Part shown: one piece after another, positions 18,323 to 27,505 of the stretch
How positions within the stretch are numbered: the first letter of the stretch is position 1
How the letters are laid out: each line of letters starts with the position of its first letter
Assembly (NCBI RefSeq): GCF_012275375.1
Contig: NZ_JAAZQJ010000001.1
Location: 124,001 to 188,000, forward strand
From: Dyella sp. SG609
GTDB lineage: Bacteria; Pseudomonadota; Gammaproteobacteria; Xanthomonadales; Rhodanobacteraceae
Direction: 5' to 3'
Length of the DNA stretch: 64,000 bases
Notes under the pieces: generated by a model
What the model saw: only the letters and a program-made list of their open reading frames with translations
The model's database searches: none
What the model was told of the DNA's origin: nothing
Position numbers and translations under genes: made by a program

Positions 18323-20086
18323 TTACGGCGCTTGCGCCTGCGCGTAAGGCGACTTGCCACCCTTGGCGATAAAGCGGTCCACCTGCTGCTGCAGCACGGG
18401 CAGCGGCACGGAGCCGAGCGACAGCACGGTGTCGTGGAAGGCGCGCAGGTCGAAGCGTTCGCCCAGGGCTTTTTCAGCCTTCGCGCGCGCATCGACGATC
18501 GCCATCTCGCCCAGGTAGTACGACAGCGCCTGGCCCGGCCAGGCGATATAGCGGTCCACCTCGGTCTCGATCTCGTGCTCGCTCAATGCGGTGTGGTCGC
18601 GCATGAAGGCCTGCGCCTGTTCGCGCGTCCAGCCGAGGTGATGGATGCCGGTGTCCACCACCAGGCGGCAGGCGCGCCACATCTGGTAGCTGAGATAGCC
18701 GAAGCGGTCGTACGGCGTGTCGTACATGCCCATCTCCACGCCCAGCCGCTCGGAATACAGCGCCCAGCCTTCGCCATAGGCGGAGATATACGTGTAGCGG
18801 CGGAAGTCCGGCAGCCCCTCGTGCTCGGCGGCCAGCGGCATCTGCAGCGCATGGCCCGGCGCGGATTCGTGCAGGGTCAGCGCGGTCAGCGAGTACAGCG
18901 GGCGCGAGGGCAGGTCGTACGTGTTGACCAGGTAGATGCCCGGGCCGCCGCGGCCGCCCGTGTAGAACGGCGCCAGATCCGGCGGCACCGGCTCGATGGC
19001 GAAGCGCTGGCGCGGCAGGCGGCCGATGTACTGGCCCAGCTTGCCGTCGACGCGCTTGGCGATCCACGCGGCGTCCTTGAGCAGCTCGTCGGCGCTCTTG
19101 GGATAGAACTTCGGGTCGGTGCGCAGGTAGTGCAGGAACTGCGCGAAGCTGCCTTTGAAGCCGGTTTCGCCGATGGTGCGCTCCATCTCGGCGCGCAGGC
19201 GCGCCACTTCGCGCTGGCCGGTGGCGTGGATCTGTTCGGGGCTCTGGTCCAGCGTGGTGAACTCGCGGATCTGCGCCTGGTAGAAGGCCTTGCCGTCCGG
19301 CATCGCTTCGGCGGCAAGCGTGGTGCGGGCCTGCTTCATGTAGGTGTTGCGCATGAAGTCGAGCAGCCGAGCGTAGGCGGGAATCACCTGCCGTTCGATG
19401 GCGGCACGCGCTTGCGCGCGCAGCTGTTCCTGCGCGGCAGCCGGGATGGTGTCCGGCATCTTGCGGAACGGCGTGTAGAACAGGTTGTCGTCGCCCTTGG
19501 CGTTCGCCACGTCGGCAATCGATTGATCGCGCCCGGCCAGGGTCACGCGCGGCACGCTGAAACCGCGCGCCAGGCCGGCGCGCATATTGGCGATCTGTTC
19601 GTCGAAATAACGCGGGATATCGCGCAGCTGGCTCAGGTAGCGGCGATAGTCGTCCGCGGTGCGCATGGGCTTGCGCGCGGTGAAGCCCAGGTCGGTCCAG
19701 AACGCCGTGTCGCTGTTGAACGGCATTTCCCAGGTGCGGAAGCGCTGGTCGGCCAGCAGGGTTTCGATCTGTTCGCGGTAGACCGCGTAGTTCACCGCAT
19801 CGTCGCCATGCAGCTGCTGCGGCGCGATGGCGTCGAGCCGCTTCAATACGTCGGCCCAGTAGCGCTGGCGCTGGCCTTGCGTGGCTGGATCGACCTTCGG
19901 CAGATGATCGGCCGCCTCGCCCTCGCCGTCCTCGTCGTCGCCGCCGGCGAACTGCGCCTGGCGCCATTGCCATTCCTGCGTGTAGATCGCGCGGAAGCGT
20001 GCGTCCGCATCGTCGGCGGCGTGGGCGAGGAGAGGAGCGATGGCGAGGCAGATGGCGCAGGCAAGATGGGCGATCGGTCGTTTCAT
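18323..20086 (-). CDS. DUF885 family secreted putative metallopeptidase
   Basis: A 587-residue protein with a Sec signal peptide (LACAICLAIAPLLAHA), so periplasmic or secreted. It belongs to the DUF885 family, whose hallmark is His406-Glu-Ser-Ala-Pro-Gly-His412 (LTLHESAPGHALQ). This is a zinc-site variant of HExxH, with a downstream YISAYGEGWALYSERLG helix providing further ligands. Family members are thought to be peptidases, but few have been tested. The position between the permease and the prolidase-like gene in a hydroxyproline operon suggests it trims hydroxyproline- or proline-rich peptides before uptake. This is inference from context; motif and export signal are directly visible. Confidence 0.85.
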   Translation of the reverse strand: MKRPIAHLACAICLAIAPLLAHAADDADARFRAIYTQEWQWRQAQFAGGDDEDGEGEAADHLPKVDPATQGQRQRYWADVLKRLDAIAPQQLHGDDAVNYAVYREQIETLLADQRFRTWEMPFNSDTAFWTDLGFTARKPMRTADDYRRYLSQLRDIPRYFDEQIANMRAGLARGFSVPRVTLAGRDQSIADVANAKGDDNLFYTPFRKMPDTIPAAAQEQLRAQARAAIERQVIPAYARLLDFMRNTYMKQARTTLAAEAMPDGKAFYQAQIREFTTLDQSPEQIHATGQREVARLRAEMERTIGETGFKGSFAQFLHYLRTDPKFYPKSADELLKDAAWIAKRVDGKLGQYIGRLPRQRFAIEPVPPDLAPFYTGGRGGPGIYLVNTYDLPSRPLYSLTALTLHESAPGHALQMPLAAEHEGLPDFRRYTYISAYGEGWALYSERLGVEMGMYDTPYDRFGYLSYQMWRACRLVVDTGIHHLGWTREQAQAFMRDHTALSEHEIETEVDRYIAWPGQALSYYLGEMAIVDARAKAEKALGERFDLRAFHDTVLSLGSVPLPVLQQQVDRFIAKGGKSPYAQAQAP

Positions 20087-20105
20087 CGGCTCCTCTCCGG
20101 GGGCG

Positions 20106-21311
20106 TCAGGCGAAGGGCTGGTCGATGGCCGGCGAGGGCGGGGTGAACCAGGCCGCGCCGTCCTCGGTGACGTAGAAGTGGTCCTCCAGGCGTATGCCGA
20201 AACGCTCGGGCACCACGATCATCGGTTCGTCGCTGCAGCACATGCCCGGCCGCAGCGCGGTGCGCGAGCCGCGCACCAGATAAGGCATCTCGTGGATGGC
20301 CATGCCGCAGCCATGGCCGGTGCGGTGCGGCACGCCGGGCAGGCGGTAGTCCGGACCCAGGCCCGCGCCTTCCACCACGGCGCGGGCGGCATCGTCGACG
20401 CTGGCGCAGGTGACGCCGGGCCGCACCGCTTCGAACGCGGCGCGTTGCGCGGCCTGTTCGAGTTCCCAGATGCGCGCCTGCTCGGCGGTGGGCGTGCCGA
20501 AGCAGTAGGTGCGCGTGATGTCGGAGTGGTAGCCCTGCACGGTGCAGCCGGTGTCGATCAGCACCAGCTGGTCGCGCTCCAGGTATTGCTCGCCGGGAAT
20601 GCCGTGCGGGTAGGCGGTGGCGTGGCCGAACTGCACGATGCAGAAGGTGGACCCGTGGTCCGCGCCCATCGCGCGGTGCGCTTCGTCGATAAAGCGCACC
20701 AGCTCGGTGCGCGAGATGCCTTCGCGCATCAGGCCGGCGGCAAGGCGGTGCACCTCCAGCGTCATCGCCGTGGCCTGCTTCATCAACGCCAGTTCGGCGG
20801 AAGATTTGCACATGCGGCAGCCGTCGACGATCGCGCTGGCGTCGGCGATGGGTTTGCCGCCGAGCACGGCGCGCAGGCGTTCGGCCACGGCGAAGGACGC
20901 CGCCGGATCGAGCGCCAGACTGCCGGCGCCGCGCTCGGCCAATGCGTCGGCGACGAGCTGCTGCGGGTCCTCGTGTTCTTCCCACAGGCGCACCTCGGCC
21001 GGAATGCGCAGCACCGCGGCGAGCGAGCCGGCCTCGAAGCCGGGGCAGATCAGGATCGGATCGCCCTGCGCGGTGAGCAGCATGCCGACCAGCCGCTCGC
21101 TCGCGCCCCAGGCCACGCCGGTGAAATAGCGCAGCGAAGTACCGGCGGTGACCAGCAGGGCGTCGAGCCGCTGCACGCGCAGCAGCGCGCGGGCGTGTTC
21201 CAGGCGGTGCTGGTATTCGTCCGCGCCGATGGCGGGCGCGGCGGCTTGCCACGGTTGCAGGCGCGCGCGCGCCTGGGCGGGATCGAGGCCGCCGATCTGG
21301 CTGGAACTCAT
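20106..21311 (-). CDS. M24 family peptidase, Xaa-Pro dipeptidase-like
   Basis: A 401-residue cytoplasmic peptidase with an N-terminal creatinase-like domain and a C-terminal pita-bread domain. Dinuclear metal ligands are visible: two Asp in LIDTGCTVQGYHSDITRTY, His in HRTGHGCGMAIHE, Glu in CCSDEPMIV and Glu in GIRLEDHFYV. Such enzymes split X-Pro bonds, and close relatives cleave X-hydroxyproline, releasing free hydroxyproline. I chose the ATG at 21311, which overlaps the aldehyde dehydrogenase stop as ATGA, rather than one ten codons earlier. It would feed free hydroxyproline into the pathway encoded just upstream. Confidence 0.87.
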   Translation of the reverse strand: MSSSQIGGLDPAQARARLQPWQAAAPAIGADEYQHRLEHARALLRVQRLDALLVTAGTSLRYFTGVAWGASERLVGMLLTAQGDPILICPGFEAGSLAAVLRIPAEVRLWEEHEDPQQLVADALAERGAGSLALDPAASFAVAERLRAVLGGKPIADASAIVDGCRMCKSSAELALMKQATAMTLEVHRLAAGLMREGISRTELVRFIDEAHRAMGADHGSTFCIVQFGHATAYPHGIPGEQYLERDQLVLIDTGCTVQGYHSDITRTYCFGTPTAEQARIWELEQAAQRAAFEAVRPGVTCASVDDAARAVVEGAGLGPDYRLPGVPHRTGHGCGMAIHEMPYLVRGSRTALRPGMCCSDEPMIVVPERFGIRLEDHFYVTEDGAAWFTPPSPAIDQPFA

Positions 21312-22894
21312 GCGTTCTTGCTTCCCAGATCGTCCACGCACCAGCAGCCATCGATCTGCCGCGCCACGCCGCCGGGGTTGTGGTCGCGCAGTTCCGCCGG
21401 CAGCAGGTGTTCGGGCAGGTTGTCGTAACAGTGCAGGGCGGCGAAGCGGTGGATCGCCGCCGGCATGCCCACCGCGGTGAAGCCCGCATGGCCGGTGCTC
21501 GGATACGGACCGCCATGGTTCATGGCCGGGCTGACCGCCACGCCGGTGGGCATGCGGTTGCCGATCAGGCGGCCCACGCGCGGACGCAAGGCGCGCGCGA
21601 CGGCGGCCGACGCTTCGTCGTCGGTGCTGCCGGTGTACAGCGTGCCGGTGAGGTTGCCTTCGAAGGCATTGGCCACCTCGACCATCTGCGCCAGGCCGTG
21701 CGTGCGGACCAGCAGGCTTGCCGGGCCGAAGGCTTCGGTCTGCAGCGCCTGCGGTTCGCGCAGGAACTGCGCGGCGTCGACTTCCAGCAGCGTGGGCGCA
21801 TGGCGGTAGCCGGGCGAGCCGGCCACGCCGCCGGCCAGCAGCTGCGCGCCGGCCTTGCGCAGCGTGGCGATGCCGTGCTGCAGATGTTCCAGCACGCCGC
21901 GCGAGAACAGCACGCCCGGCGCGGCCCCGGCGAAATGGGCCTTGGCCGCTTCGACGAAGGCATCGCCGGCCTCGTCACGCGGCACGATCACCACGCCGGG
22001 ATTGGTGCAGAACTGGCCGCTGCCCATGGTGCAGGAGGTGAAGAACTCCTGCGCCAGCGCGGCGCCGCGTTCGGCCAGCGCCCCCGGCAGCAGGAACACG
22101 GGATTGACGCTGGACAGCTCCACATAAGCCGGCACGCCCGCCGCATCGGCGGCGGCCTTCAGCGCGAGTCCGCCCGCGCGGCTGCCGGTGAAGCCGATCG
22201 CGCCCAGGCGCGCGTCGCCGGCCAGCTTTCCGCCGATCGCATGATCGAAGTGATAGAGCATCTGCACCGAAGCCGGCGGCAGGCCGGCCTGGCGCAGCGC
22301 CGCGAATGCCGCGCGCGCCAGGCGCTCGCTGGTGGCCGGATGCGAGGGGTGCGCCTTGGCGATCACCGGATTGCGCGCGGCGATGGCCGAGGCGAAATCG
22401 CTGCCGGCGATGGCGTTGAAGGCGAACGGGAAATTGTTCGGGCCGAACACCAGCACCGGCTTGCCCAGCGGCGCGAAGTGCGAACGAAGGTTGGCGGCGG
22501 TATCGATCACCGGCTGCGTCCACGCATAGCTGCGCACGGCCTTCGCGGCCAGGCGCAGCTGGTTGGTGGTGCGCGGCAGTTCCACGGCGGCCAGGCGCGG
22601 CTGCTTGGGCAGCCCGGTTTCGGCGTGGGCGGTGTCGACCAGCGCTTCGGCGTCGGCTTCGATCGCATCGGCATACGCTTCGAGGAAGGCGGCGATGCGT
22701 TCCGGCGGGGCCGCGGCCAGTTCGGCGGCCGCCGCGGTCGCGGCGGCGAGCGCCGCCTCGACATCTTGCGCGCCGCAGACCGGGAAGGCCGGGCCGATCG
22801 CTTCGCCGGTCGCGGGATTCTCGGCACGGAACTGGCCGGCCGGCGCGCTTGCCGCGCGCCAGTGGCCGTCGATCAGGATGGGCTGAATATCCAT
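21308..22894 (-). CDS. 2-oxoglutarate semialdehyde (2,5-dioxovalerate) dehydrogenase
   Basis: A 528-residue aldehyde dehydrogenase-superfamily enzyme that oxidises 2-oxoglutarate semialdehyde to 2-oxoglutarate, the last step of hydroxyproline breakdown. The nucleophile is Cys296 in GSGQFCTNPG, with general base Glu259 in YVELSSVNP and the substrate-loop FGPNNFPFAF. The long form with SSVNPVFLLPGAL and FTSCTMGSGQFC is the pattern of the type III enzymes linked to hydroxyproline use. It lies 1 nt after the deaminase stop and overlaps the peptidase start, so it is tightly coupled to both. Family and step are well supported by motif and context. Confidence 0.92.
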   Translation of the reverse strand: MDIQPILIDGHWRAASAPAGQFRAENPATGEAIGPAFPVCGAQDVEAALAAATAAAAELAAAPPERIAAFLEAYADAIEADAEALVDTAHAETGLPKQPRLAAVELPRTTNQLRLAAKAVRSYAWTQPVIDTAANLRSHFAPLGKPVLVFGPNNFPFAFNAIAGSDFASAIAARNPVIAKAHPSHPATSERLARAAFAALRQAGLPPASVQMLYHFDHAIGGKLAGDARLGAIGFTGSRAGGLALKAAADAAGVPAYVELSSVNPVFLLPGALAERGAALAQEFFTSCTMGSGQFCTNPGVVIVPRDEAGDAFVEAAKAHFAGAAPGVLFSRGVLEHLQHGIATLRKAGAQLLAGGVAGSPGYRHAPTLLEVDAAQFLREPQALQTEAFGPASLLVRTHGLAQMVEVANAFEGNLTGTLYTGSTDDEASAAVARALRPRVGRLIGNRMPTGVAVSPAMNHGGPYPSTGHAGFTAVGMPAAIHRFAALHCYDNLPEHLLPAELRDHNPGGVARQIDGCWCVDDLGSKNA

Positions 22895-22895
22895 G

Positions 22896-23801
22896 TCATA
22901 CCTTGGGTGAGTGGGCCATGGCGTGATCGATCACGCGCAGTGCAGCTTCGCGCTGTTCGCCGACCAGCGCCAGCCGCGGCGCGCGCACGTGTTCGCTGCC
23001 CATGCCGACCTTGGCCTGCACCAGCTTGATCAGCTGCACGAAGGTCGGCACCGTGTCCAGGCGCAGCAGCGGCAGGAACCAGCGATACAGCTCCAGCGCC
23101 GCATCGGCGCCGCCGTCGCGAGCCAGTTCGAACAGCTTCACCGATTCCTTCGGGTAGGCATTGACCAGGCCGGCGATCCAGCCGCGCGCACCCATGGCCA
23201 CGCCTTCGACGATGGCGTCGTCCATGCCCACCAGCAATTCCACGCGGTCACCCAGCAGGGCGCGGATGCCGGCGAAGCGGCGCACGTCGCCGGAGGATTC
23301 CTTCACCGCCTGCACATTGGGGAATTCATGCGCCAGTTCGGCGATCTGTTCCGGCGCGAAGTCCGTTTTATAGGCGACGGGGTTGTTGTAGAGCATGCAG
23401 GGCAGGTCGGTGGCCGCGATCACCGCGCGCAGATGCGCACCCATTTCGCGCCAGTCGGTGGAATACACATACGGCGGCAGCACCATCAGGCCCGAGCAGC
23501 CCAGCGCCTTCGCCTGCTGCGCCAGGCGCACGGCTTCGTCGGTGGACAGCGCGGCGATGCCGGGAATGACCGGCGCGCGACCGTTCAGCGCCTGCACCAG
23601 GGTGCGGATGATGGCGAGCTTTTCTTCGAACGAGAGCGTAGCGGCTTCACCCAGCGAACCGAGCGGCACGATGCCGGTGCAGCCGGCGTCGATCAGCTGG
23701 TTGGCATGCTTGGCGAGGAAGGCGTGGTCGACCTGGCCGTCGGTAGTGAATGGCGTGGTGATGGCGGGAATCACGCCGCGCCAGATGGATGCAGTGCTCA
23801 T
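22896..23801 (-). CDS. 1-pyrroline-4-hydroxy-2-carboxylate deaminase, DapA family
   Basis: A 301-residue TIM-barrel lyase of the dihydrodipicolinate synthase family. In this pathway it removes water and ammonia from 1-pyrroline-4-hydroxy-2-carboxylate to give 2-oxoglutarate semialdehyde. The Schiff-base Lys167 is in VQAVKESSGD and Tyr138 in MLYNNPVAYK. The substrate-carboxylate loop PLGSLGEAATLSFEEK replaces the GTTGE of true dihydrodipicolinate synthases. ATG at 23801 overlaps the stop of the FAD subunit gene as ATGA, and this fixes the start against a longer upstream frame. The identity rests on the family motif plus its neighbours. Confidence 0.9.
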   Translation of the reverse strand: MSTASIWRGVIPAITTPFTTDGQVDHAFLAKHANQLIDAGCTGIVPLGSLGEAATLSFEEKLAIIRTLVQALNGRAPVIPGIAALSTDEAVRLAQQAKALGCSGLMVLPPYVYSTDWREMGAHLRAVIAATDLPCMLYNNPVAYKTDFAPEQIAELAHEFPNVQAVKESSGDVRRFAGIRALLGDRVELLVGMDDAIVEGVAMGARGWIAGLVNAYPKESVKLFELARDGGADAALELYRWFLPLLRLDTVPTFVQLIKLVQAKVGMGSEHVRAPRLALVGEQREAALRVIDHAMAHSPKV

Positions 23802-25087
23802 GTCGTTGACCTCGATGCGTCGTCGGAAGGGGAGGTGGCGAGCCCCGCCAGGGTGGCGAGGCGCGCGGGAAACAAAGGTGGGCGGCCGGCGCCGCGCGGG
23901 AAGCGGCCCAGTTCCGCCAGCGCGGTGCCGCAGATGCGGCCCTGGCAGGCGCCCATGCCGCAGCGGGTGGCGAGCTTGGCGTCGCGCGCGTCGGCATAGC
24001 CGTCGAGCGCGCCGAGCGTCACGTCTTCGCAGCGGCAGATCAGGGTCTGCGGCGTGGCCAGTGCGTGTACGCGTGAGCCCGGTGCGAAGTGCCGGGCCAG
24101 CAGTGCGCCGAAGCGGCGGGCGCGATCGCGCTCCGGCAGCAGGACGCGGGCTTCGTCGGCATGTCCGCTGGCCATATGGCCGGCGATGGCGCCTTCGATG
24201 CGCGCGGCCGCCAGGCCGCCGATGCCGCAGGCTTCGCCCGCGGCGAAGACGGCCGGCACACTGGTGCGCAGCAGTTCGTCCACCTGCACGTGCGGATGGG
24301 TTGGCGCGTGGTCGAGTGCGCAGCCGAGCAACTGGGCGAGTTCCACGTTCGGCACCAGGCCGTAGCCGACGGCGAGCAGATCGCAGTCCACGCAGGCGGT
24401 GCCGTGGGCGTCTTCGATTTCCACCACGCGCACGGCGTCTTCGCCATGCGCGTGGCGCACGATCGAACCGAAGCGATACGGCACGCCCATGAGTCTGGCG
24501 CGCAGGGACAAGGCTTGCGCGGCGCGAGCGGGCCAATGCAGCAGTTGCCGCGCGAAGGCGTGCACGCTGTCAGGGGAGGCCTGTTCGTGGATGCCGACGA
24601 CTTTCGCGCCGTGCGCGCGCAAGGTGGCCGCGGCGGCGAGCAGCAGCGGCCCGCTGCCGGCGATGACCACGCGCTTGCCGGCCACCGGCCAGCCTTGCTT
24701 GGTCAGCGCCTGCAGGCCACCCGCGCCGCTCACGCCCGGCAGTGTCCAGCCGGGAAAGGGCAGCAGCAGTTCGCGCGCACCGGTGGCGAGGACGAGGGCG
24801 CCGTAGGTGAGCAGGGCGGAGCCTTCCGGCGTTTCCACGCGCAGCGCGCCGTCTTCGCTGGCGATCACGCTGTGCTGCGCCAGCAGGTTCACGCCATGCA
24901 GGGCGGCGATGGCTTCGCGCGCGGCGCGCGGCGCCGGCTTGCGCACATCGTGGCGCCACACCTGGCCGCCTGCGCGCGGTTGGGCGTCGAGCAGGCCGAC
25001 GCGCGCGCCATGCGCCGCCGCCGTGCCCGCCGCCGCCAGGCCGGCGGGGCCGGCGCCGACCACCAGCACGTCGTAGCGCTCAGTCAT
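23798..25087 (-). CDS. D-hydroxyproline dehydrogenase, FAD/NAD-binding alpha subunit
   Basis: A 429-residue flavoprotein of the opine-oxidase/D-hydroxyproline dehydrogenase large-subunit type. The FAD site is at the N-terminus (VLVVGAGPAGLAAAGTAAA). A second nucleotide-binding stretch (VVIAGSGPLLLAAAATLRAHGA) follows, and a C-terminal region has a cysteine cluster (CRCEDVTLG and CGMGACQGRIC) expected to bind a [2Fe-2S] cluster, as in BFD-like domains. It should oxidise cis-4-hydroxy-D-proline together with the ferredoxin-like and beta subunits encoded next to it. The start overlaps the ferredoxin gene by 8 nt. Confidence 0.88.
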   Translation of the reverse strand: MTERYDVLVVGAGPAGLAAAGTAAAHGARVGLLDAQPRAGGQVWRHDVRKPAPRAAREAIAALHGVNLLAQHSVIASEDGALRVETPEGSALLTYGALVLATGARELLLPFPGWTLPGVSGAGGLQALTKQGWPVAGKRVVIAGSGPLLLAAAATLRAHGAKVVGIHEQASPDSVHAFARQLLHWPARAAQALSLRARLMGVPYRFGSIVRHAHGEDAVRVVEIEDAHGTACVDCDLLAVGYGLVPNVELAQLLGCALDHAPTHPHVQVDELLRTSVPAVFAAGEACGIGGLAAARIEGAIAGHMASGHADEARVLLPERDRARRFGALLARHFAPGSRVHALATPQTLICRCEDVTLGALDGYADARDAKLATRCGMGACQGRICGTALAELGRFPRGAGRPPLFPARLATLAGLATSPSDDASRSTT

Positions 25088-25325
25088 GGCTGTCCACCTG
25101 CATGCCGTCGCGTGCGGGCGTGATGCAGGCGCGCTGGTGCGCGACGCCGTCGATGCGCACGCGGCATTCGAAGCACACGCCCATGCCGCACAGCGGGGCG
25201 CGCGTTTCGCCGCTGACCGAGGTGCGGAAATGCAAGGTCCAATGCGCCACCGCGGCGGCGACGCTGGCGCCGGCCGGTACTTCGACCGGCTGGCCGTTGA
25301 CCTGCAATCGCACCGTTGCGCTCAT
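25080..25325 (-). CDS. (2Fe-2S)-binding gamma subunit of D-hydroxyproline dehydrogenase
   Basis: An 81-residue ferredoxin-like protein. Cysteines at 46, 51 and 54 (LCGMGVCFEC) and 67 (QRACITP) have the spacing of the Fer2 cluster-binding loop found as the third subunit of heteromeric D-hydroxyproline and opine dehydrogenases. It would pass electrons between the flavin subunits. The ATG overlaps the stop of the beta-subunit gene as ATGA, and its stop overlaps the alpha-subunit start. It is easily missed because it is so short, but its place between the two flavoprotein genes makes it a clear part of the complex. Confidence 0.88.
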   Translation of the reverse strand: MSATVRLQVNGQPVEVPAGASVAAAVAHWTLHFRTSVSGETRAPLCGMGVCFECRVRIDGVAHQRACITPARDGMQVDSHD

Positions 25326-26428
25326 GCGGCCAGCCTCGACGGCGCGTAAGGCGCCGGATCGAGCGCCGGCTGGCGCTGCTGGATCAGGTCCAGCAGCAGG
25401 CGCGCGCTGCCCAGGGCGGTAGTGACGCCCAGGCCTTCGTGGCCGGCGGCCACCCATTGGTCGGTGGCGCCGGGTACGGCGCCGAGATAGGGACGTCCAT
25501 CCGGCGTGGTGGGGCGGAAGCCCGTCCACGCGCGCAGCGCCTGCAGCTCGCGCAGCGCGGGCACGAAGGCGAAGCAGCGTTCCAGCATCCGGCGCAGCAT
25601 GGCCGGCGATACGGCCGCATCGGTGGCGCTGAATTCGCGCGAGGAGCCGAGCAGGATCTGCCCGGTGGGACGCGGCTGCACATTGAAGGCGACGCTGCTG
25701 TCCGCATCGCCGTGCGCGCTGTCGGCATAGCCCAGTTCCAGCAGCTGGTGCCGCAGCAGGCCGGGATAGCGGTCGGTGATCACCAGATGCCCCTTGCGCG
25801 CGCGCATCGGCAACTGCGGCAGCAGCGCGGGCAGGGCGCAGCCGGTGGCGACCAGCACCGGGCCGCTGAGCGAGGAACCATCGTCCAGTTGCGCGCCGCC
25901 GCGGCGCAGCGCCTGCACGCGGCGTCCGGCATACAGCACCGCGCCGCGCGACTGCGCGCGGGCAACCAGGTGCCGCGCCACGCGCGGCGGATACACCACG
26001 GCCTCGCGCGGCACCAGCATGCCGCCGCTCATGCCGGGGGCGAGCTCGGGTTCCAGTTCGTAGAGCTGCTGGTCGTCCAGCAGTTGCGCTTCCACGCCGG
26101 CCGCGGCCAGGCGCGCGGCGCGTGCCGCGGCGGCGGCCAGCTCGCGCTCCTCGCGCGCCACCCACAAGGTGCCGCAGCGGCTGAATTCGGCTTCGGGCAG
26201 GTCGGCGAAGGCTTCCCATTGGCGCAGCGAGTAGCGCGCGAGCGCCAGTTCGGCGGGGTCGTCGTCCATCGCCACCAGATGCCCCATCGCCGCCGCCGTG
26301 GCGCCGCCGCCGATCGGGCCGGGTTCGACGATCGCCACGCGCAGGCCGTCGCCGCTGGCCGCGTCCGCGCAGGCGGCGCCGACGATGCCGGCGCCGATCA
26401 CGATCAGGTCGTAACCGGGCACGCTCAT
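25322..26428 (-). CDS. D-hydroxyproline dehydrogenase, DadA-like FAD beta subunit
   Basis: A 368-residue FAD-dependent amine oxidase (DAO family). The Rossmann dinucleotide motif is [11 protein letters not shown] near the N-terminus. A substrate-binding fold follows, with [37 protein letters not shown] and the C-terminal [21 protein letters not shown], which contacts the FAD. It belongs with the alpha and ferredoxin subunits encoded downstream and completes the oxidation of cis-4-hydroxy-D-proline to the pyrroline. Both ends overlap neighbours by four bases (ATGA), so translation is likely coupled through the whole block. On its own it could be read as a D-amino-acid dehydrogenase; the context decides. 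Confidence 0.9.
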   Translation of the reverse strand: MSVPGYDLIVIGAGIVGAACADAASGDGLRVAIVEPGPIGGGATAAAMGHLVAMDDDPAELALARYSLRQWEAFADLPEAEFSRCGTLWVAREERELAAAAARAARLAAAGVEAQLLDDQQLYELEPELAPGMSGGMLVPREAVVYPPRVARHLVARAQSRGAVLYAGRRVQALRRGGAQLDDGSSLSGPVLVATGCALPALLPQLPMRARKGHLVITDRYPGLLRHQLLELGYADSAHGDADSSVAFNVQPRPTGQILLGSSREFSATDAAVSPAMLRRMLERCFAFVPALRELQALRAWTGFRPTTPDGRPYLGAVPGATDQWVAAGHEGLGVTTALGSARLLLDLIQQRQPALDPAPYAPSRLAA

Positions 26429-27375
26429 TCCGCGCCACTGCCCCAGGTGAATGCGTCGGCTTCGTCGAACAGCAAGGTGGATCGCGCCACCACGAAGGCG
26501 CTGCCGGTGATGCGCGGCTTCACGCCGCGTGCCGAGGGGGTGTAGGTGGCTTCGAACTCGCTGCCCGCGCCGAGGATGCTTTCCTGCCGCCACACCTCGC
26601 CCGGGGCGAGCTTGCCGTCCGCGGCCAGGCAGGCCAGCTTGGCGCTGGTGCCGGTGCCGCAGGGCGAGCGGTCGTAGGCCAGACCGGGGCACAGCACGAA
26701 GTTGCGGCCGGCCTTGGCGCCAAGGTCGGCATTGATCTCGATATGGTCGATCTCGCCGCCTTCGGCGCCGGTGATGCCCTGCGCTTCGAGCACGCGGCGG
26801 ATCGCTTCGGTGTAGGCGGTGAGTTCGCGCTGGTGGTGGATCTCCAGCGGCAGCGGGGTGTCCCTGGTGATGAAGAACCAGTTGCCGCCCCAGGCGATGT
26901 CGCCGGTGACGTCGCCGTAGCCGGGCACGCTGATCCTGACGTCCTTGGCGTGGCGGTAGCTTTCGACGTTGTCGATCGACACGCGGCCATCCGCATGCAG
27001 TTCCGCGCCCACCGTGCCCACCGGCGTCTCGATCTTGTGCAGCCCGGGGCCGATGCGGCCCAGGTGCTGCAGCGTGCGCACCACGCCGATGGTGCCGTGG
27101 CCGCACATGCCCAGATAGCTGACGTTGTTGAAGAAGATCACGCCGGCGCAGGCCTCCGCACTCTGCGGCGGCAGCAGCAGGGCGCCGACCACGGTGGCCG
27201 AGCCGCGCGGCTCGCAGGCGATGCCGGCGCGCCAGCGGTCGAAATCGCGGCGGAAGCGTTCGCGCTGCTCCATCAATGTGCCGGCGCCGAGGTCGGGGAA
27301 GCCGGCGATGACGGTGCGGGTGGGTTCGCCGCCGGTGTGCGAGTCGATCACGTCGATGGTATGCATGCCGGACAT
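26425..27375 (-). CDS. 4-hydroxyproline 2-epimerase (proline racemase family)
   Basis: A 316-residue racemase-fold enzyme that converts trans-4-hydroxy-L-proline to cis-4-hydroxy-D-proline, the first step of the pathway. The two catalytic cysteines are Cys91 ([11 protein letters not shown]) and Cys239 ([14 protein letters not shown]). Both being Cys indicates an epimerase or racemase. The related hydroxyproline dehydratases carry Thr at the second site. It opens the operon, close to the divergent regulator. ATG at 27375 is annotated, but the one at 27366 ([13 protein letters not shown]) is as likely; neither has a strong ribosome site. Confidence 0.92.
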   Translation of the reverse strand: MSGMHTIDVIDSHTGGEPTRTVIAGFPDLGAGTLMEQRERFRRDFDRWRAGIACEPRGSATVVGALLLPPQSAEACAGVIFFNNVSYLGMCGHGTIGVVRTLQHLGRIGPGLHKIETPVGTVGAELHADGRVSIDNVESYRHAKDVRISVPGYGDVTGDIAWGGNWFFITRDTPLPLEIHHQRELTAYTEAIRRVLEAQGITGAEGGEIDHIEINADLGAKAGRNFVLCPGLAYDRSPCGTGTSAKLACLAADGKLAPGEVWRQESILGAGSEFEATYTPSARGVKPRITGSAFVVARSTLLFDEADAFTWGSGAE

Positions 27376-27455
27376 GCTCGCCGCCGCGGCGGTGGGCGTC
27401 TAGCAGGGCTTGGCATCGCTGCATGCGGAAATCGGCATAATGCGCCAGGCCGGTT

Positions 27456-27479
27456 TTGTGCCATGCTGCGATTGCACAA
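27456..27479. promoter_or_regulatory. inverted repeat in the divergent promoter of the hydroxyproline operon
   Basis: TTGTGC (27456-27461) and GCACAA (27474-27479) are perfect 6-bp arms with a 12-nt spacer. They sit between the epimerase start and the AraC-type regulator start. An operator for that regulator is a reasonable guess. Confidence 0.4.
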
Positions 27480-27505
27480 GGTTTCGCGACGGGGCAGGAC
27501 CTGCG

